Part shown: piece by piece, positions 1 through 5,586 of the stretch
Layout: every line of letters begins with the position of its first letter
Numbering within the stretch: position 1 is the stretch's first letter
Source: Chitinophagaceae bacterium
Lineage (GTDB): Bacteria > Bacteroidota > Bacteroidia > Chitinophagales > Chitinophagaceae
Reading direction: 5' to 3'
DNA: 6,816 nt
Assembly (NCBI GenBank): GCA_019747455.1
Contig: JAIEQT010000176.1
Span: 1 to 6,816 of the forward strand
The notes under the pieces: generated by a model
The model's input: only the letters and a program-made list of their open reading frames with translations
Told to the model about the DNA's origin: nothing
Database searches by the model: none
Program-made: the position numbers and the translations under genes

Positions 1-75
1 ATACCGATGTTTGGGTTGCATGAATCGATTGCTTTAGGCAAATATCTTCAAGGCTACGGCTTAAAAACAGGTTAA
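1..75 (+). CDS. 3' end of an unidentified protein (partial)
   Basis: Frame 1 is open from the window edge to a TAA at 73-75 and gives the last 24 residues, IPMFGLHESIALGKYLQGYG followed by LKTG. The composition (Gly, aromatic and Leu residues on a short amphipathic stretch) looks like a real C-terminal helix of a cytoplasmic enzyme, but I do not recognise the family and do not name one. The gene runs toward the minus-strand hydrolase, so the two are convergent with an 86-bp gap. An accidental open frame cannot be excluded at this length. Confidence 0.6.
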   Translation: MPMFGLHESIALGKYLQGYGLKTG

Positions 76-161
76 AACGAATTTAAAGCATTATTTCTCA
101 ACTTAGTTGAATATTGTATAATTTTCATATAACTTCTTTATTTATACTAGCTATTTGGTAG
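76..161. other. Convergent intergenic gap with weak dyad symmetries
   Basis: This gap lies between two genes that end facing each other. It is very AT-rich and holds a 13-bp palindrome at 98-110 (TCAACT-T-AGTTGA). A second dyad at 148-164 (TAGCTA-TTTGG-TAGCTA) runs into the stop codon of the minus-strand hydrolase. Either could help end transcription. Neither has a GC-rich stem with a following U-run, so I do not call a canonical intrinsic terminator. Confidence 0.35.
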
Positions 162-1007
162 CTAATTAACGCGCAAAAGCTTGTTTCTGATGAGTTCAAA
201 ATAGGTCCAGGGAATAAAGTGATTAGCACCCGGTATAGTAATAGCTTCAACACGCACCTGATTTTTTAGTTTCTGCTCTCCGTAAAACATATTATTGATA
301 GATACAAAACCATCTTTATCGCCATGTATAAAAGTTACAGGCGTTTTAATTTTATAGTAATCCTTATCTAAATGTTTGAGTTCTTTTTTAAAATCAACGA
401 TTTCATCGTTAGAGGGGCGTAGAGCGCCTGGCAGCAAATAACGAAAAGGGAAATACCGGAGCGGATATCGCCAGTATTCTTTGGGTTCATGTATGTATGC
501 GATAGACCCTGCCAATATAGTAGCACTGGCAAACCAACCGGGGAAATCCTGAATCATTTTTATAACAATAGGCCCGCCAATACTATGTCCAACCAAATAC
601 ATTGGTTTCCCATTTTTTTCGCTTTCAATTGCTGCAAACAAAAGGGGGACTTGATCTGCCAAACCCATAGCACTTCCAAAATCGCTATAGCCAAATCCTG
701 GGCGGTCTATAGCCATGAGTCTAAATTTTTGAAGTAATAAGGAATCGGTTAGATATTGTTTAAATGCTTCCCAGCTACCGGGTGAGCCATGAATAAAAAC
801 CAATGTTGGCAAATTAGCTTTGCCTGAAACTACATAATGAATGGTTCGATTATTAACTTGTACATAAGCAAATCGTACATCTAATTTTTTATCCGCGAAT
901 TCCTTTTTTGCAGTAGCATCGGTAACACGCATTTGTACACAAGAGGGCGCTGCTATTAGCCAGCTCAACAGTAGTAATATAATTATCCATTTCCAAGTGA
1001 ACAGCAT
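162..1007 (-). CDS. Membrane-anchored alpha/beta hydrolase
   Basis: This is an alpha/beta-hydrolase-fold enzyme, probably a carboxylic-ester hydrolase or related enzyme; the substrate is unknown. Numbered from the chosen start, the oxyanion-hole HGSPGS is at about 73-78 and the nucleophile elbow GHSIGG has Ser142. The acid is Asp232 in HGDKDGFV and the catalytic His263 is in GANHFIPW, so the triad is complete. The N-terminus is a hydrophobic segment (about residues 8-20) ending in AAPSC at Cys23. It is a signal anchor or a loose lipobox, so the enzyme should face the periplasm. The frame is open to an ATG at 1052, which would add 15 residues. I prefer 1007 because it gives a normal signal sequence (short, one Lys, then the hydrophobic core) and because a promoter-like TACCTTGT lies just upstream. 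It follows mnmE on the same strand after about 70 bp. Fold certain, start fairly sure, role unknown. Confidence 0.85.
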   Translation of the reverse strand: MLFTWKWIIILLLLSWLIAAPSCVQMRVTDATAKKEFADKKLDVRFAYVQVNNRTIHYVVSGKANLPTLVFIHGSPGSWEAFKQYLTDSLLLQKFRLMAIDRPGFGYSDFGSAMGLADQVPLLFAAIESEKNGKPMYLVGHSIGGPIVIKMIQDFPGWFASATILAGSIAYIHEPKEYWRYPLRYFPFRYLLPGALRPSNDEIVDFKKELKHLDKDYYKIKTPVTFIHGDKDGFVSINNMFYGEQKLKNQVRVEAITIPGANHFIPWTYFELIRNKLLRVN

Positions 1008-1010
1008 TCC

Positions 1011-1018
1011 ACAAGGTA
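1011..1018 (-). promoter_or_regulatory. Possible -7 element before the hydrolase
   Basis: On the minus strand the octamer TACCTTGT stands 3 bases before the preferred hydrolase ATG. It resembles the Bacteroidota -7 consensus TAnnTTTG but is one T short, and closely matches the element in front of mnmE (TACCTTTG, 4 bases before its ATG). I see no convincing -33 TTG at the right distance. This is weak evidence for a separate transcript with almost no leader. Confidence 0.25.
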
Positions 1019-1077
1019 CAACGAAATAGAATGTATTTATGATTAGATACATTAATTATAGCGTACTCTTAGCAAGA

Positions 1078-2460
1078 CTATTTTCCGATACAAAACTTAC
1101 TAAAAATAAAATCGAGTTGATCTTCGTGTGTAATGGTACCGGTAATCGTTCCTAAATAATGTAATGCCTGCCGAATATCCAGCGCCAATAAATCGCCGGG
1201 TAGCTCATTATCTAAACCAGTATGAATATCTGTTAAGCTTTGTTGCAGCTGCTGCAAGGCGGCATGATGCCTTGCATTGGTAACAATTGTACTTTCTGCA
1301 TAAATATCACCAGAAACTGTATGTTGCAACAAGGCTTCTTTTAAAGATTCGATCCCTGTTTTATCTCGGGCAGAAATAAATAAACATTCCACGATTACGT
1401 TCAAAGCAGTTCGCTGATCCGCTGTACAACTATCCGCTTTATTACCTACTACTATATAGGACATATTTTCTTTTTGCAACTGAGCAATATCTGCTTGTAA
1501 AACATCCGGTGTAGTAGTGACCGCATCAAATAAATAAATAGCTAACTGGGCACTACGCATTTTCTCTAAACTTTTAGATACACCAATCTCTTCAATAATA
1601 TCGGCCGTATGCTCACGTATACCTGCCGTATCTATCAATCTAAATAATACGCCGCCAATATTCAATACTTCTTCAATCGTATCTCTGGTGGTACCGGCAA
1701 TATCACTTACAATCGCTCGGTTTTCATTCAATAAAGTGTTCAATAAAGTAGACTTACCCGCGTTAGGTTTGCCAATGATCGCTACTTGAACCCCTTCTTT
1801 AATTACATTTCCGAGTTTGAAAGAATCAATCAATTGTTGAACAGCTTGTTGTAGTTCATCAATGAGTTTTCGAAATGCCGAACGATCTGCAAACGCCACA
1901 TCTTCCTGAGAAAAATCTAATTCTAATTCTATAAGTGCAGAAAATTTTATCAGCGATTCTCTTAACATAGCCAAATCCGAAGAGAATCCTCCTTTCATCG
2001 TATGTAAGGCAGCACGCTTACTGGCTTCTGTATTACTGGCAATTAAATCGGCAACTGCTTCTGCCTGTGCTAAATCTAATTTACCTTTTAAAAAAGCACG
2101 TTGCGTAAACTCCCCTGGCTTAGCCAATCGCACACCTCGTTCAGTAATAGCTTCTATAATTTGTTGTTGAATAAAGGGAGAACCATGACAACTAATTTCA
2201 ATTACATCTTCTCCTGTATACGATTTAGGTGATTTATACAAAGAGAGCACCACCTCATCGAGTACCTGCTCTCCTTGCTTTAATAAACCAACATGAATGG
2301 TATGTGATTTTTGATCCTGCAAATTTTTAGATGGGAACAATTGATTTATTACCTCAAAAGTTTTAGTACCGCTTACCCTGATCACCCCAATGGCTCCAAT
2401 ACCCGGTGCTGTAGCCAATGCTACAATTGTATCATCCCATCCCATAAATTGCATACTCAT
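1078..2460 (-). CDS. mnmE: tRNA uridine-5-carboxymethylaminomethyl(34) synthesis GTPase MnmE
   Basis: MnmE (TrmE) works with MnmG to install the cmnm5 group on the wobble uridine of certain tRNAs, using a folate one-carbon unit, FAD/NADH and GTP hydrolysis. All domains are visible in 460 residues, close to the roughly 454 of E. coli. The N-terminal folate-binding domain includes DTIVALATAPG at 10-20. A helical domain contains an inserted G domain: P-loop GKPNAGKS 230-237, TTRD 257-260, DTAGIR 277-282, NKAD 340-343 and SAR 363-365. The C-terminus is FCIGK with the essential Cys457. Glu290 aligns by hand with the catalytic Glu282 of E. coli. Possible starts are Met1, Met3 and Met6; Met1 is listed. 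Family members commonly begin only a few residues before the conserved DTIVALAT, so Met3 or Met6 is also possible. It starts 12 bp after the second tonB, with a strong -7-like element in that gap. No partner mnmG is in the window. Confidence 0.97.
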   Translation of the reverse strand: MSMQFMGWDDTIVALATAPGIGAIGVIRVSGTKTFEVINQLFPSKNLQDQKSHTIHVGLLKQGEQVLDEVVLSLYKSPKSYTGEDVIEISCHGSPFIQQQIIEAITERGVRLAKPGEFTQRAFLKGKLDLAQAEAVADLIASNTEASKRAALHTMKGGFSSDLAMLRESLIKFSALIELELDFSQEDVAFADRSAFRKLIDELQQAVQQLIDSFKLGNVIKEGVQVAIIGKPNAGKSTLLNTLLNENRAIVSDIAGTTRDTIEEVLNIGGVLFRLIDTAGIREHTADIIEEIGVSKSLEKMRSAQLAIYLFDAVTTTPDVLQADIAQLQKENMSYIVVGNKADSCTADQRTALNVIVECLFISARDKTGIESLKEALLQHTVSGDIYAESTIVTNARHHAALQQLQQSLTDIHTGLDNELPGDLLALDIRQALHYLGTITGTITHEDQLDFIFSKFCIGK

Positions 2461-2464
2461 GCAA

Positions 2465-2472
2465 CAAAGGTA
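2465..2472 (-). promoter_or_regulatory. -7 promoter element directly before mnmE
   Basis: On the minus strand TACCTTTG is an exact match to the Bacteroidota -7 consensus TAnnTTTG. It fills most of the 12-bp gap between the tonB stop codon and the mnmE ATG. A start point about 7 bases downstream would fall at or next to the first ATG, giving a leaderless or nearly leaderless mRNA, or a leader of about 6-15 nt if Met3 or Met6 is used. The -33 region, inside the tonB 3' end, shows only a weak TTTA-like match. The exact octamer at this position is stronger evidence than the -33 box. Confidence 0.55.
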
Positions 2473-3303
2473 CTAATCCTCATTTACCATAAATACGATT
2501 GATTGGCGTTGTCTGTAAATCACGTTCTTGCCATTCTGCACTGCCGGCTTCCAAGAGGGTCCTTTTTGTATTACGCGCACGGCTTCTGCTTTGGTACCGT
2601 AGCCGGGATCATTTTCAGCCACTACATCACTAATAGTGCCATCTTTAGCTACGATGAAAGAAACAACTACTGTGTATTTTCCTACAGGTGCTCCATTTTG
2701 AACGGGCAGATCGCTGTTCAAGTTTTTTTGCAAGTATTTTGTCCAACCGGCTAACCCACCCGGAAATTCTGCAGGGTTTTGTACTATCGTAAATACTGCG
2801 TTCTCATAATCGGGTTCTTTTTTTATGCCTTCTCCATTACCCAATATCGCTTTTTCAACAGGAGGTATAACAATGCCATCATCTTTGTTTCCATCTTGAT
2901 TGAAGGTACCAATCTTCGTGTCTTCTAGTTTTTCTACTTCTATAATTTCATCTTCTTGTTTTACTTCGTTGTCAATTACAATTTTAGGTGGCGTAAATCG
3001 ACTAATCTCAACTTTAGGTACTTCTTGTTTTGGCGGTGGTGGCGGTAATTCTTTTTCAATTGGTTTGTCTTCCACTTTGCTCAGTGTTATTTCCGGACCA
3101 ACCATATCAATGATATTACCCGATCCATTACCTGCGAACAAGGTGGCTGCAATAAATACCGCTACAACAGCACCGGTACTTATTAAAGCTACTCTAATTC
3201 GTTTACTATATGTTTTTCTTAAATCGTATGCGCCGTATTGTTTGTTACGGCCTTCAAAAAGAATGTCGAGTAAATCACTACTCATAATGTTTTTCGTTTC
3301 CAT
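2473..3303 (-). CDS. tonB: TonB-family energy transducer, second paralog
   Basis: TonB spans the periplasm and passes energy from the ExbB-ExbD motor to outer-membrane receptors. From the chosen start it has 276 residues. A cytoplasmic N-terminus (1-36) carries LFEGRNKQYGAYDLRK. One membrane helix follows at about 38-57. Next come a Pro-rich part with five consecutive prolines (87-91) and an acidic segment with KQEDEI and EKLEDTKIGT. The TonB C-terminal domain runs from about 174 to the end (PAEFPGG, FIVAKDGTISDV, GPSWKPAVQNGK). An in-frame ATG at 3339 would add 12 residues. I chose 3303 because the paralog aligns residue for residue from that Met. It lies 66 bp after the terminator that closes the exbB-exbD-exbD-tonB unit, so it needs its own promoter or readthrough; I see no clear promoter. 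mnmE follows 12 bp later. Confidence 0.92.
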   Translation of the reverse strand: METKNIMSSDLLDILFEGRNKQYGAYDLRKTYSKRIRVALISTGAVVAVFIAATLFAGNGSGNIIDMVGPEITLSKVEDKPIEKELPPPPPKQEVPKVEISRFTPPKIVIDNEVKQEDEIIEVEKLEDTKIGTFNQDGNKDDGIVIPPVEKAILGNGEGIKKEPDYENAVFTIVQNPAEFPGGLAGWTKYLQKNLNSDLPVQNGAPVGKYTVVVSFIVAKDGTISDVVAENDPGYGTKAEAVRVIQKGPSWKPAVQNGKNVIYRQRQSIVFMVNED

Positions 3304-3323
3304 GGTGTTTGGTTTTATGAATA

Positions 3324-3338
3324 TGATTCGATGAATCA
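3324..3338. repeat. Short inverted repeat in the leader of the second tonB
   Basis: TGATTC-GAT-GAATCA has perfect 6-bp arms around a 3-bp spacer. It lies 21-35 bases upstream of the second tonB start and downstream of the terminator. It could be an operator half-site pair or a small 5' stem-loop. At this length in AT-rich DNA it may also be chance. Confidence 0.3.
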
Positions 3339-3368
3339 ATTATTTCCATAAACCATGAATACGTACAT

Positions 3369-3402
3369 AAAAAAACTCCCACATCAAATGATGCAGGAGT
3401 TT
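3369..3402 (-). terminator. Rho-independent terminator of the exbB-exbD-exbD-tonB operon
   Basis: Read on the minus strand, a hairpin with outer 7-bp arms AAACTCC/GGAGTTT (3396-3402 and 3373-3379), a 2x2 internal mismatch and a further 4-5 bp inner stem is followed by seven Ts (complement of 3369-3375). It begins 22 bp past the stop codon of the first tonB and ends before the leader of the second. This is a standard intrinsic terminator placed between the two paralogs. The opposite strand has a poorer T-rich tail, so any activity there would be weaker. Confidence 0.82.
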
Positions 3403-3423
3403 GTATTTTCTTTTGGCATTTAT

Positions 3424-4257
3424 TTATTCTTCAGACACTACGAACGTGATACTCTGGCGGTTACGATAAATTACGTTTCTACCATTTTGTACAGCAGGTT
3501 TCCACTTAGGACCTTTTGTAATTACACGCATAGCTTCTGCTTTAGTACCATAACCAGGATCGTTCTCGGCGGTAACATCACTGATGCTACCATCTTTTGA
3601 TACGATGAAGGAAACGATAACAGTATATTTTCCGGGAGGTGCTCCGTTTTCAACGGGTAAATCTCTGTTAAGATTACGCTCAAGGTACTTAGCCCAAGCG
3701 CTTTGTCCACCAGGGAACTCCGCAGGGTTTTGTACCACCGTAAATACTTTATCATAATCTTCTTCCTGCTTAGGTGCTTCTACTACACCGGTACCTTTAC
3801 TTTCCACAGGTGGAGCAACGATACCTTCATCCTTAGTACCTTCCTGATTGATGGTACCGATTTTGGTGTCTTCCAATTTCTCTACCTCTTTGATTTCATC
3901 TTCTTGTTTCACTTCCTCATCTTTAACGATTTTAGGAGGTGTAAACTTGGTTATTTCCACTTTAGGAGGTTCCTGCTTAGGTGGTGGCGGTGGAGGAGGT
4001 GGCTCAGGTTTTTTCTCTTCCTGTTTCACGTTCTCCAACGATACGTCTTGCACGATAATTTCTGATTTTCCTTTCTTTGTGCTATTAGCAATTAGAGAAC
4101 CAACGAGTAGCAATGCACAGATCACAAAAGTACCTACCAGCGCATATGTGATACGCTTGTTGTATGTTTTTCGCAATTCATACGCCCCGTACTCTTTGTT
4201 TCTTCCTTCGAAAAGAAGATCAAGAATATCAGCTGATTTAATTTTATTTACATCCAT
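3424..4257 (-). CDS. tonB: TonB-family energy transducer, operon-encoded paralog
   Basis: This TonB protein has 277 residues and is the natural partner of the ExbB/ExbD proteins encoded just upstream (30 bp from the second exbD). The cytoplasmic N-terminus (1-36) carries LFEGRNKEYGAYELRK. The membrane helix is at about 37-57. A Lys/Glu/Pro linker includes eight consecutive prolines (86-93), and the acidic KQEDEI/EKLEDTKIGT segment follows. The TonB C-terminal domain starts near 175 (PAEFPGG, FIVSKDGSISDV, GPKWKPAVQNGR). By hand alignment about 81 of the last 103 residues match the second paralog, yet the stretch between the membrane helix and the proline run cannot be aligned. The membrane helix has no histidine, unlike the Ser/His motif of E. 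coli TonB. The start at 4257 has an A/T-rich leader without Shine-Dalgarno. A terminator follows 22 bp after the stop. Confidence 0.95.
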   Translation of the reverse strand: MDVNKIKSADILDLLFEGRNKEYGAYELRKTYNKRITYALVGTFVICALLLVGSLIANSTKKGKSEIIVQDVSLENVKQEEKKPEPPPPPPPPKQEPPKVEITKFTPPKIVKDEEVKQEDEIKEVEKLEDTKIGTINQEGTKDEGIVAPPVESKGTGVVEAPKQEEDYDKVFTVVQNPAEFPGGQSAWAKYLERNLNRDLPVENGAPPGKYTVIVSFIVSKDGSISDVTAENDPGYGTKAEAMRVITKGPKWKPAVQNGRNVIYRNRQSITFVVSEE

Positions 4258-4287
4258 TGTAAAAAGTTATTAGGGTTATTGCTTGAT

Positions 4288-4833
4288 CTAATTAGCGCCA
4301 CCGGCATTTTGTTCCGACTTTGCAATCAACTGTTCTTCAATATCCAGAATATCCACCAACGCATATTTTTTTAGTACGTTAATCGACATTTCATCAAGAA
4401 TATCAATCACATTGCGATACGTGCACTCTTTCGAGGGCTTAATAATCACTACCAAATCTTTCTCATTGGTACGTGATTTTTTATCCATCAATACGCCTCT
4501 GATATCTTTGAAGTTAGAAGACTTGAAATTTGATGCTGAGTTATCAAGCTGTCCTTCATAGTAAAAAACATTATTGTCTTTCCCTAAAAGCACAGTTATT
4601 ACCCCCGATTCCTTGGCTTTGTTCTGATCTTCCGGCTTATCCGCATCCTTCGGCAAGAATAAGCGCATTGCCGTAGGCTGACTCATCGTTGTAGTGAAGA
4701 TGAAGAACGTAATCAGCAGGAACCCGAGATCCACCATCGGGGTAAGATCCACCCTGGTTGATAGTTTTTTCCCTTTTTTGACGCCGGGGCCTTTTTTATG
4801 GCCACCACCGCCTGAGGTATCCATTTCTGCCAT
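4288..4833 (-). CDS. exbD: Biopolymer transport protein ExbD/TolR family, second copy
   Basis: ExbD is the single-span motor subunit whose membrane aspartate carries protons through the ExbB pentamer. This copy has 181 residues against about 141 in E. coli. It has a Gly- and Lys-rich cytoplasmic tail (GGGGHKKGPG, 8-17, then more Lys). The signature DLTPMVDLGFLLITFF has the key Asp35, inside a helix at about 33-50. A periplasmic domain follows with strands near 78-94 and 126-134 and the segment TYRNVIDILDEMS at 138-150. It lies 34 bp after the first exbD and 30 bp before tonB, in one operon. Met4 is an alternative start, and there is no Shine-Dalgarno to decide. The charged tail is unlike that of the first copy, so the two are not recent duplicates. 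Confidence 0.95.
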   Translation of the reverse strand: MAEMDTSGGGGHKKGPGVKKGKKLSTRVDLTPMVDLGFLLITFFIFTTTMSQPTAMRLFLPKDADKPEDQNKAKESGVITVLLGKDNNVFYYEGQLDNSASNFKSSNFKDIRGVLMDKKSRTNEKDLVVIIKPSKECTYRNVIDILDEMSINVLKKYALVDILDIEEQLIAKSEQNAGGAN

Positions 4834-4867
4834 GTCGGTAGAATTTAGTTTTCGTTTATAATATTAT

Positions 4868-5518
4868 TTACTCTGCTCTTTTTTCTCCACTCTGATTAGC
4901 TTTCCATAAATCGGTACCAACCGGTACTGCTTCTGGATTAGTAACCATTTGGAATTTTAGGAAGTCATTCTTTTTAAAAGCATCGATCACTGCTTTAAAA
5001 GAAGGATACTTTGATAAGTTATCGCCCTTCATCAATAAGTTAGGGGCTTTGTTACCTTGATAAGCTTCATTAACTAAGCGCATCCAGGTCATTAACTCAT
5101 TATTGGCAGTATCCTTCACCGGTATACCCGGTAAATTTCCTCCTTTACGCTGATCTTCCGGTAAGCTTACAAAAGAAGCAATGCTACTCAAAGGAGCTCC
5201 AAAAAAGTTTGCTTTTTTGAAAGCTTGCACATTGATTCCCAGATTCTTGGTATTATTTAAAGCATTGGCAATAAATTCTTTCTTGTTTTCATCATCCATA
5301 GAAAGAAATACTTTGCCGTCTTTATCAATAATTATCATTACGAAATCCTTATCTGGTGCCACTTTTGCCGCTACCGAGTTAGGCGTAGTAACTGCTATGG
5401 CTTCAGCAGGCTTAAACTTGGTCGTTAAAATGAAAAACGACAACAAGAGAAAGGCCACGTCGCACATCGCCGTCATATCGATACTGGTACTCTTACGAGG
5501 TAATTTGGCTCTACCCAT
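4868..5518 (-). CDS. exbD: Biopolymer transport protein ExbD/TolR family, first copy with enlarged periplasmic domain
   Basis: This is the first of two adjacent ExbD proteins, with 216 residues, clearly longer than the usual 140 or so. The short basic N-terminus MGRAKLPRKS leads into SIDMTAMCDVAFLLLSFF with the proton-carrying Asp20 in a helix at about 18-33. A first periplasmic strand is at MIIIDKDGKVFLS (61-73). The core resumes only near APNLLMKGDN (158-167) and PSFKAVIDAF (172-181). Residues of roughly 85-155 appear to be an insertion relative to the minimal family; it holds LPEDQRKGGN and a helical stretch MTWMRLVNEAY. It is 68 bp downstream of exbB with no terminator between, so it belongs to the same operon. 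Family certain; the function of the insertion is unknown. Confidence 0.94.
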   Translation of the reverse strand: MGRAKLPRKSTSIDMTAMCDVAFLLLSFFILTTKFKPAEAIAVTTPNSVAAKVAPDKDFVMIIIDKDGKVFLSMDDENKKEFIANALNNTKNLGINVQAFKKANFFGAPLSSIASFVSLPEDQRKGGNLPGIPVKDTANNELMTWMRLVNEAYQGNKAPNLLMKGDNLSKYPSFKAVIDAFKKNDFLKFQMVTNPEAVPVGTDLWKANQSGEKRAE

Positions 5519-5586
5519 TGTTTAATGTTTAACTGTTCTCACAAATTAGATGCATAATGTTTTGATTTCCATAACTAATCTTTCGA

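Noticed and set aside
148..164. TAGCTA-TTTGG-TAGCTA as a terminator of the hydrolase
   Set aside because: The 6-bp stem is AT-rich, overlaps the stop codon and has no U-run on either side. It is noted only as a weak dyad.
489..737. 82-codon plus-strand open frame opposite the hydrolase
   Set aside because: It lies wholly within a gene with a complete catalytic triad and has no domain of its own.
3304..3339. 12-codon N-terminal extension of the second tonB
   Set aside because: The paralog aligns from the Met at 3303 onward without gaps. The extension would also run through the TGATTC/GAATCA dyad and has no counterpart in the other copy.
3522..3755. 77-codon minus-strand frame overlapping the first tonB
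   Set aside because: It is another reading frame of the same strand within the well-supported TonB C-terminal domain.
4125..4132. TACTTTTG on the minus strand, a perfect TAnnTTTG match
   Set aside because: It falls within the membrane-helix codons of the first tonB, far from any start. Such an octamer is expected by chance in AT-rich DNA.
3848..4273. 141-codon plus-strand open frame antisense to the first tonB
   Set aside because: It is rich in Ser, Gly and Phe because it reads the complement of Pro- and Glu-rich codons. A similar frame occurs opposite the second tonB (2900-3334), as expected for a shadow of the same coding sequence.
5181..5525. 114-codon plus-strand open frame opposite the first exbD
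   Set aside because: It is antisense to a certain gene, with no start context and no known family; likewise 5648-5935 and 5969-6334 opposite exbB.
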